Part shown: piece after piece, positions 48,512 through 59,596 of the stretch
Numbering within the stretch: position 1 is the stretch's first letter
Layout of the letters: every line of letters begins with the position of its first letter
Assembly (NCBI GenBank): GCA_039707465.1
Contig: CM077643.1
Location: 373,656,419 to 373,720,418 of the forward strand
DNA from: Rhabdophis nuchalis
Taxonomy: Eukaryota; Chordata; Lepidosauria; Squamata; Natricidae
Length of the DNA: 64,000 nt
Direction: 5' to 3'
Made by a program: the position numbers and the translations under genes
Notes under the pieces: model-generated
The model's database searches: none
The model's input: only the letters and a program-made list of their open reading frames with translations
What the model was told of the DNA's origin: nothing

Positions 48512-48637
48512 CCACCACCACCACCATCATCATCATATCTTTTATTCATTAAACATGAAATTCAGTCAACTGGACATTTAAAATGTCTTACAAATACCAT
48601 TGACTGGTGCTAATGGTTGATACGGTTTGCTGCCATT

Positions 48638-48693
<56 letters not shown>

Positions 48694-48830
48694 ATCTTTT
48701 ATTCATTAAACATGAAATTCAGTCAACTGGACATTTAAAATGTCTTACAAATACCATTGACTGGTGCTAATTGTTGATACCGATTGCTGCCAGCATCCTC
48801 GGTATCATCATCATCATCATTGCTAGTTTG
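48351..48830 (-). repeat. Tandem array of LINE 3'-end units separated by ATC microsatellite
   Basis: Three near-identical ~100-base units start at 48351, 48535 and 48692 (ATATCTTTTATTCATTAAAC ... TTGACTGGTGCTAATGGTTG). They are separated by (ATC)n runs at 48458-48537, 48637-48691 and 48803-48820. Each unit matches the 3' UTR at 47866. The units are far more similar to each other than to that copy, so they arose by recent tandem duplication. Confidence 0.9.
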
Positions 48831-49045
48831 GTCTAGTGGTGTTGGCACCAGGCTAGAAAATGGGAGACTGTGAGTTCTAGTCCCTCCCTAGTTATGAAAG
48901 ACACCTGGGTGATCTGGACAAGTCACTCTCTCTAAGCCCAAATCACCTCACAGGATTGTTTTTGTGGGGAAAATAGGAGGATGAGGTCTGTTGGATACAT
49001 TCGCTGTCTTGAGTTTTTTGTAAAAATAAAGGCAAGAGATACATA
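48830..49045 (+). mobile_element. MIR/CORE-like tRNA SINE, nearly complete
   Basis: TTTGGTCTAGTGGTGTTGGC and GTGAGTTCTAGTCCCTCCC are tRNA-type A/B-box sequence. GGACAAGTCACTCTCTCTAA is the CORE-like centre. The 3' part has CCTCACAGGATTGTTTTTGT, GGGGAAAATAGGAGGATGAG and CTTGAGTTTTTTGTAAAAAT. It is one of four copies of this family in the window. Confidence 0.8.
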
Positions 49046-49681
49046 CATGCATAAAAAGATCATTAGACTGCTAACGTACTATGGAATACGCAGGGAATAA
49101 AGATCTACAGATGTTTTGCACATCAATCTTAGCAGCATTGTTAGTGGTAAAGGAATAGTTACTCCTAAATCTGAAGTGTACTAGTATGCAGGATTTGAAT
49201 CATTGAGTCAAGCTATCTAGCATTTTTCTCCCATTCCTGATTGTGATTCAAGTAACTAGAAATCAATCACTGAACTAGGGGCCACCTCTAGCATCACCTG
49301 TTGTAATCAAATATTCTTTTCATAGCTGAAACAAATAGTAAAACTGTTGACAAATTGTGAATATGAAATAGATTTACAGAGCCAGATGTGAACACTCACT
49401 AACATACCCTACCCAGAGTCATTGGATTTGGACAGCTCATATATTCAGATAAATATTATAATGCAGGATCTAATCTGGGTCGGTCACTGGAGCCAGATAT
49501 TTAGTTTTCCAAGCTTTTGGTCTCATGCTGGAGCCCATCCTCAGGGAACTTCTCTCCCATCAGAATGTATGAGTGAAGTTCCTCAAGGATTGGTTCCACC
49601 TTGAGTCTGAAAGCTTGGAGGACTAAAACTCTGGTCCTGGTGAGTGACCCAGATTGGATCCTACAACATTCTCTTGGGACA

Positions 49682-49735
49682 TGTATATTCACCTTCAATA
49701 ACAATAGCAACAACAGCAACAGCAACAACAAATAC
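49682..49735. repeat. CAA/CAG-type imperfect microsatellite
   Basis: Irregular CAATAACAATAGCAACAACAG-type units abut the MITE at 49733. Confidence 0.8.
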
Positions 49736-50106
49736 AGTAGTCCTCAACTTTCAACTGTTGTTTAGTGACCATTCAAAGTTACAATACCACTGAAAAAATG
49801 ACTTATGACCGTTTTTCCGCACTGGAGCATTCCCATGGTTACATGATCAAAATTCAGATGCTTGACAACTGCCTCATATTTATGACTATTGCAATGTCCC
49901 AAAAGGCCATGTGATTACCTTTTGCCAACTTCTGACAAGCAAAGTCAATGGGGAAGTCGGATTACAGTTAACAACTGCAATGATTCACTTAACAACTGTG
50001 GCAAGAAAAGGCATAAAATGGGGCAAACCTCACTTAACAACTGTCTTGTTTAGCAACACAAAATTTGGGCTCAATTGTGGTCATAGGTCAAGGACTACTT
50101 GTACCT
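49733..50106 (-). mobile_element. Non-autonomous DNA transposon, TAGTCCT-TIR family
   Basis: Termini ACAGTAGTCCTCAACTTTCA (left) and GTCAAGGACTACTTGTACCTG (right) are inverted repeats. The body holds ATTGAGCCC, GTGATCACATG-like and TTAAGTGA blocks in the opposite orientation to the 13146 copy. No transposase. Confidence 0.78.
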
Positions 50107-50560
50107 GAATGGCTCTTAAATAATAGGCAAGGTTTTTTGTCTCACTACTGCCCTACAGGGCAAGACGAAATCAAACAGATTTAAAGTCCAAGAAATCCAA
50201 TTTTAGGAGACACCTCCTAAGAATAAGAGCAGTTGACAAGCTTTCTCCCAATGAGAGGATTTGTATGTAGACCTCTTGAAGAGACTTGAATTCTGAAACA
50301 TTTTTGCATTGAGTCCCTGAGTCAACTGGATGGCCTTAAAAGGCCTCCTTTAACTTTGGGATTCCATAAATCTGTAAGAGCCATCTCCAGTTGGCCCCTG
50401 GGAATGCCACTCTGAGAATTCCAGGAAATGCCTGAGGCACGGAATGCTGTATGAAGACTGCCAAGCGCTCTTTACAGGGAGCTGGAATGGTACACAGGTT
50501 GCAAAGCTTTTCAACCCTAGCAAGGGTGAAGCTGAAGTTCAACAGAGCCAGTGAAATGAT
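50107..50560. other. Repeat-free stretch leading into the GATA-motif cluster
   Basis: It has no recognised repeat and no coding match; the base composition is more balanced than in neighbouring DNA. It may belong to the same regulatory block as 50560-50830. Confidence 0.35.
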
Positions 50561-50830
50561 CCTGAGATAACAGCCCAGAATATCTAAACAGGTAACACCC
50601 AATTACAGCCACAACTCTGTTGACTTACACTTTTCCTTATCACCAGGCATCAGAGTATTCATGTAAATTGCAAAAAGCATTTTGATGGATGCCAACTCAC
50701 CCAAGGCCTCTTAAGCTATGAAACAGGGAGTGCAGTGCAATCCAATGTATGCTTTCCTTATCAGGGAGCTGTGACTATTGCTATGAAATTAAAACTATAA
50801 AAGGCAGGGCCTTATCAGTGACTTCTAATT
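50560..50830. promoter_or_regulatory. GATA-site cluster with forkhead-like core: candidate GATA4 distal enhancer
   Basis: Four WGATAR sites lie within about 255 bases: AGATAA at 50565-50570, and TTATCA at 50637-50642, 50758-50763 and 50812-50817. CTAAACA (reverse TGTTTAG, forkhead-like) is at 50584-50590, and a TATAAAAG motif at 50796-50803. The region is repeat-free, about 31 kb upstream of the CpG-island promoter and 38 kb upstream of the ATG. Motifs are seen; the enhancer role is inferred. Confidence 0.35.
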
Positions 50831-50934
50831 CCCTGAGTGTTCATTAGGGGCTGCTCCAGTCCTGGAATCAGCCTCCTGGGACCATTTTGGGGGGTTTAAG
50901 TTGGAAAGGAAAGGAGGGGGGGGAATAGTGTTAT

Positions 50935-52795
50935 CACAAGTTGTCTTGGCAATTAAGCAGTCTCTTTCTTAAGATATCTGTTTAGACTAGGCTTGAAGGA
51001 GGGAAACAAGCAGGATTAAAAGGCACTTCCATTCCAGTAGTGACCAGGAGTACATTCTATGTTCCTAATGTGGTCCCAGAGAGAGGTGAATCTGTACATT
51101 TACAAAGTCCACCTTGCAAAGTGCTTTGTAAATTGGGAAATTGTTGGTAGCCATAAAAGGGGAGGGTGAAAGCAATCTTTAGAAATATGTGGAACTGTTC
51201 TGAACATCTTGTAACCCAGTATAGCAAACAGAGAGAATTGCCAGCCAGGTAGATAAACTCATACATTGTTTTTATGAAGTTTGGTTTGTGAGCCATTAAG
51301 TGTTGGTTTCTTAAGGTGGGCAGCCATAAATAAATAAATAAATATGTGCACCCATGGGTTTATACTTGCATTGTATGTCCATCACATGCTTAGCTTTAAC
51401 AATATGAATTGTACTTACATACAAGAGACATAAAAGAGGAGCAATGATGGACCACTCTTCAGATCCATCTTCTCAACAACAGCCCACCCAAGTACATTGA
51501 AGACAATGAAGCAACAGTCCTCTTTGACCACTGGATCTAAAATTGCTATTCAGGAACATATTGTCTCTGAGCTGTAGAATTTCAGTTTAGTATCCTACTT
51601 CTAATGTTATTGGAGTACAGGTCTTATCTCCAGCATTTACTCCTTATTCATTTGTTAGATGTACATCCCACCATGTGTTCAGAAACTCAAGGCAGCATAC
51701 ATATCACTTGTTCCTTCTATTTTTCCACTATTACAGTATCCTTACATTTCATTGAGAGAGACTAGCCCAGTGTCATCTAATGAACTTTCATGATTAAAGG
51801 TTTGAAGATCAAGGAATGGAAGAGTCCATTGGAATCATGCCACTAATAAACTGAAATCAACCAGCCAATGAAGTCTGTATGGATTTGGAGCAAACAATGT
51901 ATTCTGCATACATAAAACAATTGTTCAAGATTGTTTGCCATCAAAATTGTTACAATTATTTTGTTTTGAGCAAAATATTATTGCTCTGCAACCAATCTCT
52001 GTGCAACATCATTAATTTTTCCCCTCTGGAAAAAAGCAAAAATACTATGCAATGCTCTCTCTCTTTTCATTTGATGGAATGATGAGGTAGTCTCGGAACT
52101 TACCTACCCTTGAATGCTTTACAGATCCACTATTCTCTCCGTACTATAGTACTTGTATTTCTGCCACAGGGAATTGTTAGCCTTGATGCTGTTTTGGAAA
52201 GGATCCTTCCAATCTTACGAGACTGGATACCAAATGAGCAGAGAAAATAAGCTAAAACCAAAAGATTCATAATGTAAACTTTCACATCAAGGGGTACAGG
52301 ATAGTTGATGGTAGCTAACAAATAGTTAATTCTGCTGGATTTTTTGGTGAGTGCTGGCATTTAGCAGGTGAGCAAATACAGGGCAAAAGGGATAGATATC
52401 GCCATCTCTTAGCAACACAAAAAGCAAGAATCGACCATTTTTATCTCATGACCTTTTGCTCTGGACAAAAGCATTCAACAACTGGAACCTAAAATCCATG
52501 ACCTTCCTCTGCCCCCACCTGAGTTAGGTGTAAGTGAAAGAGTCTCCCACGGATTTCTGGTGATGAATATGGATTGTATCTTGCTATTTTTTCCACAGAC
52601 CCACCTCATTCTTTCTTACCAGAGTTCTTGGTCAGAAGAAAACAAATCAGTTCAGAAAACAGACAGGAAGACACGATCTAATCCACAGCAATTGGTGGGG
52701 TTCACATATAATGTCATTTGGTTTCTGCCTAATATATTCTGTTAAACTAGCCAATTATGGCTTATTCTGTAAAATGTGGTCATTTGCCTTTTGCT
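50935..52795. other. Intergenic stretch, no genes recognised
   Basis: A decayed tRNA-SINE or LINE tail in reverse is visible at 51640-51790 (AACTCAAGGCAGCATACATA and GAGAGACTAGCCCAGTGTCA). Otherwise nothing identifiable. Confidence 0.45.
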
Positions 52796-52805
52796 ACACC
52801 AAAAC

Positions 52806-52920
52806 CAGAGGTGGGTTGCTCCTGGTTCAGCCCAGTTCGGCTGAACCGGTAGTGGCAGCGGCGGTTTGGCATGTGAGCACAGGGTGAACTGGTGGCACAA
52901 GGATTTGAAACCTCCCTCTG
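52806..52920. mobile_element. hAT-type MITE with perfect 8-bp TSD
   Basis: The left end CAGAGGTGGGTTGCTCC and the right end TTGAAACCTCCCTCTG are inverted repeats. The TSD ACCAAAAC is perfect at 52798-52805 and 52921-52928. The internal GGCTGAACCGGTAGTGGCAG block is CpG/CCGG-containing and related to the 25724 and 63197 families. Confidence 0.88.
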
Positions 52921-53395
52921 ACCAAAACGATGGTTGATAAAATTTAGTGGCTGATTCTTGCACCATGCTGCAAACAAACCACATTATGATTTTAAGCATG
53001 ATATCTGAGTCTTTCCAATTTTTTAAAAAGAGAACATTTGGCTCATTTTCTCAATAAATTTGAAAACAATTTGAGACTTTCAAACTTTTTGTGAAACAAC
53101 ATGCCTCAGAGAAAAGCATTAAATGAGCAACCACATCTTTCAAATCATCCAATGATTTGGATGACCAGCAAAGTAGCAATAAAAAACGACAAGAGAGTTT
53201 GCTTGGCTAAAACATACGACCCACCTGACATTAAATTGGATTATTAGATATGATTGCCACATGAAAAATCTTGTTCTGAGATCTCCATTAATAAATGGGT
53301 TGAAATAAAATGTATTACCTTATCTTTCTAAATAATGAAATAGCAAATGTTTTATTTCCATGATAGTCCAATCCCCTTGTTTTTTAAAGTAATTT

Positions 53396-53531
53396 CAAAC
53401 TTGGGCCAGTCACTCTCTCTTGGCCCAACCCACCTCACAGGGTTGTTGTTGTGAGGAAAATAAGAGGAAGACGTGTTGAATATATTCACTGCCTTATTTA
53501 TAAAAATAATGAAAAAATAAAAATAAATAAA
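53396..53531 (+). mobile_element. MIR/CORE-like SINE, 3' half
   Basis: GGGCCAGTCACTCTCTCTTG, CCCACCTCACAGGGTTGTTG, GAGGAAAATAAGAGGAAGAC and CTGCCTTATTTATAAAAATA match the 3' half of the SINE at 48830, with an AAATAAATAAA tail. Confidence 0.8.
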
Positions 53532-54289
53532 TTTCTGTAGTGTCATTGATGGCCCTTCCTTCTTCTACATTCTGGGTTGCAGAGACATTTTATGAACACT
53601 ATGCAAGCGAGCCCAGCACTTGCATTGATAAATTTCCAGATAACCAAGACTATGGAAAGAACTTGGAACTCAACTCAAGAAATGTTTATTTAAAAAATAT
53701 ATATATGAGAATATTCCAAAATTACTAAAAAAAACCCTGTTCCTAAAATTCTAAATGTGTAATAGTGACTTTTGGACTGGAGGCTCTCCCATTTCTCAAA
53801 CTCCCCACTCTCCAATATCACAACAAAGAATCAGGCATTATAATCATATATTCTACCGCACACATCAGCTACTTTCCAATGGCTTTGTTTAAAAATAAGT
53901 CTCAGTTGCTCATGCCTCAATAAATGCAGCCAAGTAGATAGGATTTTCTTCAAGCTCACAGTTGGCCAACTATCTCTTAATATGCTTTCTAAGGCAGGAA
54001 CTGGCTGAATGAAACACCCAGAGCAAGGCTTTTGTTTAGTTTTTCCAAAAACTATCATAAGTACAGTAGGTCTGCCAGCCTAAATTTCTTTTTTAAATAC
54101 AAAACATTTATATGTCACTTATCTTTTAGAATGAAACGGCAGTTCTTTACCTATCTTCCCTATATCTATTCATACATTGATTTTGGTTCCCAATTATATA
54201 CACTTTTCTTCTCTTTTTTTTGCTTTCTTCACAAATTATGAAATAATCTGACTATATAGATTTTGGTGGAGGGCAGAAAGGGAATGTCA

Positions 54290-54439
54290 TTTAATTCCCC
54301 TCGTCATCTCCCGTCTGGACTACTGCAACTCTCTCTACATGGGGCTCCCCTTGAGGTGCACCTGAAGGCTCCAGTTAGTTCAGAATGCGGCCGCGCGGGG
54401 GATTCTGGGAGTATCTAGATGCTTCCACGTGACACCTTT
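54290..54439 (+). mobile_element. L2-like LINE, first segment of a broken copy
   Basis: GTCTGGACTACTGCAACTCTC followed by TCTACATGGGGCTCCCCTTG is the same ORF start as at 26690 and 56925. It breaks off at CACGTGACACCT and resumes at 54552 (CTCTCCTGCACGAGCTGCAC). Confidence 0.85.
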
Positions 54440-54551
54440 TATGTATTGATGTCTTTTGTATGTTTTTATTGATGCCTGTTCACCGCCCTGAGTCCCGCAA
54501 GGGAGAAGGGCGGTATACAAATTTAATAATAAACATAAACATAAACATAAA
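54440..54551 (+). mobile_element. Short L2-like 3' end inserted in another L2-like LINE
   Basis: ATTGATGCCTGTTCACCGCC...GGGAGAAGGGCGGTATACAA plus an (ATAAAC)n tail is a complete 3' terminus sitting in the middle of the ORF of the host copy. It is a severely 5'-truncated insertion. Confidence 0.85.
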
Positions 54552-54899
54552 CCTCTCCTGCACGAGCTGCACTGGCTGCCTGTGGCTTTCCGGGTGCGCT
54601 TCAAGTTATTAGTAACCACCTTTAAAGCGCTCCATGGCAAGGGACCTGGTTACCTGCAAGACTGCCTCCTGCTACCAAACACCTCCCACCGACCAGTTTG
54701 CTCCCACAGAGAGGGCCTTCTCAGGGTGCTGTTGGCCAGGCAATGTCGGCTGGTGACCCCTAGGGGGAGAGCCTTCTCTGTGGCAGCTCCTGCCCTCTGG
54801 AATGACCTACCCCCTGACCTATGGACGACCACGGACCTGCGCCTTTTCTGTCGGGCCTTGAAGACCTATTTATTTCGTGTGGCCGGCCTGGCGTAGTTT
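54552..54899 (+). pseudogene. L2-like LINE, RT C-terminal ORF segment
   Basis: It encodes RFKLLVTTFKALHGKGPGYL, then TSHRPVCSHREGLLRVLLAR and ALWNDLPPDLW, the C-terminal region of the L2-like reverse transcriptase. It runs to GGCCGGCCTGGCGTAG, the usual stop region, where an AAT microsatellite and a reversed LINE interrupt it. Confidence 0.85.
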
Positions 54900-54901
54900 T
54901 A

Positions 54902-54955
<54 letters not shown>

Positions 54956-55518
54956 GTTGCATTTATTGACCGCACCCTCTCCCCACAGGGACTCGGGGCG
55001 GTGCACAGGGAAATTAAAAAACGAAAAATATACAAAATACATACAAATTAAAACGAATTAAACTCAATCAATCCTGTGCTAAAATCCCATTAACTAAAAA
55101 CATCCAATAAATATAGTATACATTTAAAAACCCATAGACAGAGAGACTACCCTAGGCCGGCCAGGCGGAAAAGATGAGTCTTCAATTTCAGGCGGAAGGA
55201 GCGGAGGTCCGTGGTCGTTCTAATATCGGGGGGAAGGTCGTTCCAGAGGGCCGGGCCCGCCACAGAGAGAGCCCTTCCCCTGGGCGTCGCCCGCTGACAG
55301 AGTCTAGTGGACGGCACCCGGAGCAGTCCCTCTCTGTGGGAGCGAATCGGCCGTGAGGATGTATGAGGCAGGATCCGATCCCACAGGTAGCTAGGTCCCG
55401 AGCCATGGAGCGCTTTAAAGATGATGATTAATACCTTGAAGCGCACCCGGAAGACGACAGGTAGCCAGTGCAGCTCGCGCAAGAGCGGTGTAACGTGGGT
55501 GAACCTGGTGGTTCCCAT
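54902..55518 (-). pseudogene. Second L2-like LINE, minus strand, inserted into the first
   Basis: The minus-strand frame from 55518 gives FTHVTPLLRELHWLPVVFRV, then FKVLIIIFKALHGSGPSYLW and GPALWNDLPPDIRTTTDLR, an intact 123-codon end of the ORF. Its 3' end CCGCCCCGAGTCCCTGTGGG...AATAAATGCAACTTTATT runs into the (ATT)n tract at 54902-54953. The plus-strand host resumes at about 55519. Confidence 0.88.
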
Positions 55519-55705
55519 AATTGCTACTAAATTGTTTTTAGTAGGGGTTTTAGTAAGGTTTTAGGACAGGCTAATCATTTAATATATTTTTAACGTATTT
55601 TATGTTTTATACTACTGATTTTTATCATTGCCTGTACACCGCCCTGAGTCCCGAAAAGGAGAAGGGCGGTATAAAAATCTAATAAATAATAACAATAACA
55701 ATAAC
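55519..55705 (+). mobile_element. L2-like LINE 3' UTR and tail (end of the broken plus-strand copy)
   Basis: GGGTTTTAGTAAGGTTTTAG...CACCGCCCTGAGTCCCGAAA followed by GGAGAAGGGCGGTATAAAAA and an (AATAAC)n tail is the 3' terminus expected for the copy that starts at 54290. Confidence 0.8.
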
Positions 55706-55709
55706 AGTA

Positions 55710-56875
55710 ATTCAATGAAGCCTATTTTGATAAAATCACACTGTATATTCTATTCTTAAGCAGCCAAAAATATGGCCTAGCTATAAGTGCCTGAAAACTC
55801 ATCAGCTATAGGTCTTCTGTTAAATTTTACAACAATATTTTGTCACAAAATTGTATTAGGACACCCTTGTGAGTAAGTCACAATGGATGTCAGTGGTCTA
55901 GCATAAAAGTGAACTGAACTGAATTGCTGTAGATCTTATAAGTATTAAGTAATTATGTTGGCAACAAGATGGAACTGCTTTGTCATTGTCTTCCATCTTC
56001 CTCAAACAACGGACTTGCAAAACCTTTGGTCTATGGCTTCCTCCATCTCTAGACCGGGAACTGCAGCTCACTATGTTTGGAGGCATCAGGCTGTAGAAAA
56101 CTGCCTTAAAAGCAGAGACACCTTTATCTAATTTCTGTTGAGCAGGGATTGCCAATCTTTTCTTATTCCTGTAACAAAATTGTATAGAGCAGGTCAAACA
56201 CACTGGTCATGCCTACACCCGGTTTAACAAAGTCCCAATATGTCACATGATGCCGCTGTGATTCCGTGAGTTTGACAACCCTGGTATAGTGTATCAGAGA
56301 TATTAACGTCTATTTCAACCTGATTAGGAAAGTTCTTCTTTTCCCCCTTCAGCAGTTGTTTTCCTTCTTCCTGCATTACACCAGGTGGCCAGACAGTGTA
56401 ATAAAGCAATATACTGGATGTTTTCCAGCAGTTGTTATATTTTGGATTAAAAGCAAGAAAAATTATAGAATTGCTCAAGATAAAGCCTCTGGCTTTTCTG
56501 GGAGAAAATAGTTTGAAGGTCATTGGAAAAGGTAGTTTTATGCAGGCTTCTTTATACTTAAAATCCTATTTATTTTAAAAAATGTCTACAAATGTTCTGA
56601 CTTTTAGAATTATTACTATTAAATACAGGATTTCACATACATTTTAAAAGTGCTTTATTTGACAAAGAAGATGATTAGCACAGAAAGAGTAAGCAGAGCA
56701 GAAATAATAGGTGTGGGAGAATAACACAAAATAGATGTATTAAATTGATTAATGCAGATTGAACACTCAATTCATATTGCAAAGAAGCAGCAATAGTGAA
56801 TGAATGGGCTTAGTTTTCACATTTCTGCTATAAAATGTAAGAAAGAATATTGTGCATCTGAAAATATGAATCTGA
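55710..56875. other. Intergenic stretch, no genes recognised
   Basis: Single-copy-looking sequence between two LINE blocks; no exon or motif cluster was recognised. Confidence 0.45.
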
Positions 56876-56889
56876 CTTTTGATAGAAAG

Positions 56890-57597
56890 TCACCTTTCTA
56901 TCAAAGCACTCGTCACCTTTCGACTCGACTACTGTAATGCTCTCTACATGGGGCTCCCCTTGAGGTGCACCCGAAAGCTGCAGCTAGTCCAGAATGCAGC
57001 CGCGCGGGTGATTACGGGAGCGCCTAGACACTCCCACATAACACCTATCCTGCGCGAGCTGCACTGGCTTCCTGTGGTCTTTCGGGTGCGCTTCAAGGTT
57101 TTAACGTCCATCTTTAAAGCGCTCCATGGCTCGGGGCCTAGTTATATGCGAGACCGCCTCCTGCCCCATACATCCCTCAGACCGATACGCTCTTACAGAG
57201 AGGGCCTCCTCAGAGTGCCGTCAGCTGGACAATGCTGACTGGCGACACCCAGGGGAAGAGCCTTCTCTGTGGCGGGCCCAGCCCTCTGGAACGACTTACC
57301 CCCTGAACTCCGCACCATCTCCGACCTCCGCCTCTTCCGCAAGTGTCTGAAGACACATCTATTCCATTTAGCCGGCCTAGCGTAACCTCCATTACTGACT
57401 ATTAGACAGTTTTAAATTTGGGATTTTTAATTCGGTTTTTAGCGCAGGGTTTTATTAGAATAGGTTTTTTAAATTTTATATATTTTGTATGTATTTTAAC
57501 ATCCCTGTGCGCCGCCCTGGGTCCATTTGGGGAAGGGCGGGGTATAAATTTAATAAAATAAAATAAAATAAAATATTTATAAATAAATAAATAAGAT
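56890..57597 (+). pseudogene. L2-like LINE, 5'-truncated
   Basis: The frame gives FRLDYCNALYMGLPLRCTRK, then NAAARVITGAPRHSHITPIL and HWLPVVFRVRFKVL. It breaks near 57238 and continues in another frame through ALWNDLPPEL-like codons. The 3' end GCGCCGCCCTGGGTCC...GGGGAAGGGCGGGGTATAAA has an (AAAAT)n/(AAAT)n tail. It is the best preserved L2-like copy here but is not intact. Confidence 0.88.
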
Positions 57598-57944
57598 ATG
57601 TCAAATTGATGGGTTGTCAGATTATGGATCCAATAAGCCCAATATTATGTATAGTTATGAGATCTGAGCTGCCACAGGTCTACAAAAATTGCAAATTATT
57701 TATGGCCTTCTAGTTGTCATCCATAATACTGCAGTTCAAATCAAAAAGCCTAATAATAATAAAATAATAATAAAACGTAATCTGTTTAGTCTTTCAAAAC
57801 TTGATATTAGCAAGATCAGTATGCATCTAATGAAGTGAACTGTAGCCCCATGAAAGCATGTGACTTTTAATATAATGTTTCAAAAGTTATTAAGATACAG
57901 TACTCTTAATAATGTGGGTATCAGCCAGAAACCTTTATAGATGT

Positions 57945-58048
57945 CTCCTCCTCCTCCTCTGAAAATAGAAAGAGGAAGGAGTGTTGGATATGTTTACCAC
58001 CTTGAGTTATTTGTAAAAATAATGATAATGGGATTTAAATAAATAAGT
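57945..58048 (+). repeat. MIR/CORE-like SINE 3' tail
   Basis: AAAATAGAAAGAGGAAGGAG, GTTGGATATGTTTACCACC and TTGAGTTATTTGTAAAAATA match the SINE 3' end, with an AAATAAATAAG tail. Confidence 0.7.
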
Positions 58049-58484
58049 AAAAACATCAGGAACGTGGCAGATATATCATTGCCATTGGAGGAATATTGTT
58101 CTGGAATGAAGGTCATACTTTCAGAAACATTACCAAAGAGGAAACGTAATAAATGCATAGTGAGTTTTTATATTAACTGTTGCTAATGATTCATTTTTTA
58201 AAATATATTTTACATAAAATCATTTTAAATGCTTGTTCTAGTCAATTTTTTCTTGTGGTTCTATCCACTGTTTGAAGTGGTCTTCCTAATTTGCTGCTTA
58301 CAACAGTCTTCAGCCAGAAAAATATTGTACAATTTTAGTTTAAAAACTTGGTCTTAAATTTATTGATAAAGTCAACCCATTCTTGAATCCTACCTAGTGA
58401 CTTGTGATATTCTTGGAAACAATATGGAAAATATAATCACATGTTTGATCAGCTGCATTTCTATGTGAGTTACATAATCAGAGG

Positions 58485-58543
58485 GCCTGGGTCGCCGCCC
58501 TGGGTCCTCTGTGGAGAAGGGCGGGATATAAATATAAATAAAC
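58485..58543 (+). mobile_element. Very short L2-like LINE 3' end
   Basis: GTCGCCGCCCTGGGTCCTCT followed by GTGGAGAAGGGCGGGATATA and an AAATATAAATAAA tail. Only about 60 bases of the element were inserted. Confidence 0.8.
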
Positions 58544-59140
58544 TCAAAACATGAAAAGTATCAGATTTTGAAATATACTTATGTGCCATTTGAGGAATAA
58601 AACAATTTGTAGGTGCTGAGCTAAAGTAGTAGGAAGAAGAACCTCTGATTTGTATGTACTTTCAAATAATCTTTGCTTGCACAGAGATTGTGCAGCATCA
58701 ACATTTAAAGATAAAAGATAGTCCAAATCTGTGGGAAAAAATCAAGAATATGCATTAACTAGTAAAGAACTGGAAAGTAATTTTAAAATCTCAGCATAAC
58801 AGTTTAACAATAGGGGAAGTCACAGCAAATCGTCAGTACTCGAAAAGAAAATTCATGCAACTATTTATCCTGGATTTTCCACTTCTACCAAACATACTTG
58901 TTAAATCAAAGGTGTTTGATTTAAAGAAACAAAGACCAAAAATATATTTGACTATCTTTCAGGATATTTGCACAAAAGGTGGTTTGCCAAAATAAAACCC
59001 TTGATTTATAACAAGATCAGGCAGATCACTGATTTGCAAACCACTGGCTAATTGGGCCTTTGGCTAATTTGTAAGTATCATTTTCCAGATTTTTTGAAAG
59101 GAAGATTGGAATAATTGAGCCCTTGTCAAACTGGTGTCCT

Positions 59141-59580
59141 TCAGACAGTGAAAATTGTAGCAACTAATATCAAAACCTCTGGAAAGCAATATGTGAAAAT
59201 GATTGATTTAGAAAAATGTTGGACGCATTTCTTGTTTTTATGACTGTTATTATAGTCAGAATCATTTATCTGAATAATATTACTATAAGAGTTCTGTGGT
59301 ACCTGTCCTGTATATACAGTAGGTTTCTCATTAGGAAACCTATATACGAGATAGTCTAGGATTCTCATTTTTCTGAGTATTTTCCACATGATTGTTATAA
59401 TTGTGATCAACAGAATTGAAAGCCTTTCTATAATCAATGAAGCACATAGCGCCTTCATTTTGATATTCTTTCAATTTCTCAATTATCCAGTGTGAATCAA
59501 CAATAAAGACTTGTTTTTCTTGGCCTTGCTTGAACATTTGGTATCTCTTTTTCCATGTAGGACTTCAATTGATGTTTGAA
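59141..59580 (-). pseudogene. BovB/RTE-type reverse-transcriptase fragment, frameshifted
   Basis: The minus strand gives IVDSHWIIEKLKEYQNEGAM then CFIDYRKAFNSVDHN (59400-59510), followed in the next frame by MWKILRKMRILDYLVY. The order WIIEK - FIDY-KAFD-VDH - WKIL--MGIP is the RT core of BovB/RTE LINEs. A frameshift at about 59400 and A/T-rich decay upstream make it inactive. Confidence 0.82.
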
Positions 59581-59596
59581 TATCCTAGGCATTAGA

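Larger units (their letters stand above)
57600..59135. other. Intergenic stretch, no genes recognised
   Basis: Very AT-rich DNA with only the two short repeat tails listed separately. Confidence 0.45.

Noticed and set aside
47866..48830. CRISPR-like array of regularly spaced repeats
   Set aside because: The 'repeats' are ~100-base LINE 3' ends and the 'spacers' are ATC microsatellite; the host is a vertebrate.
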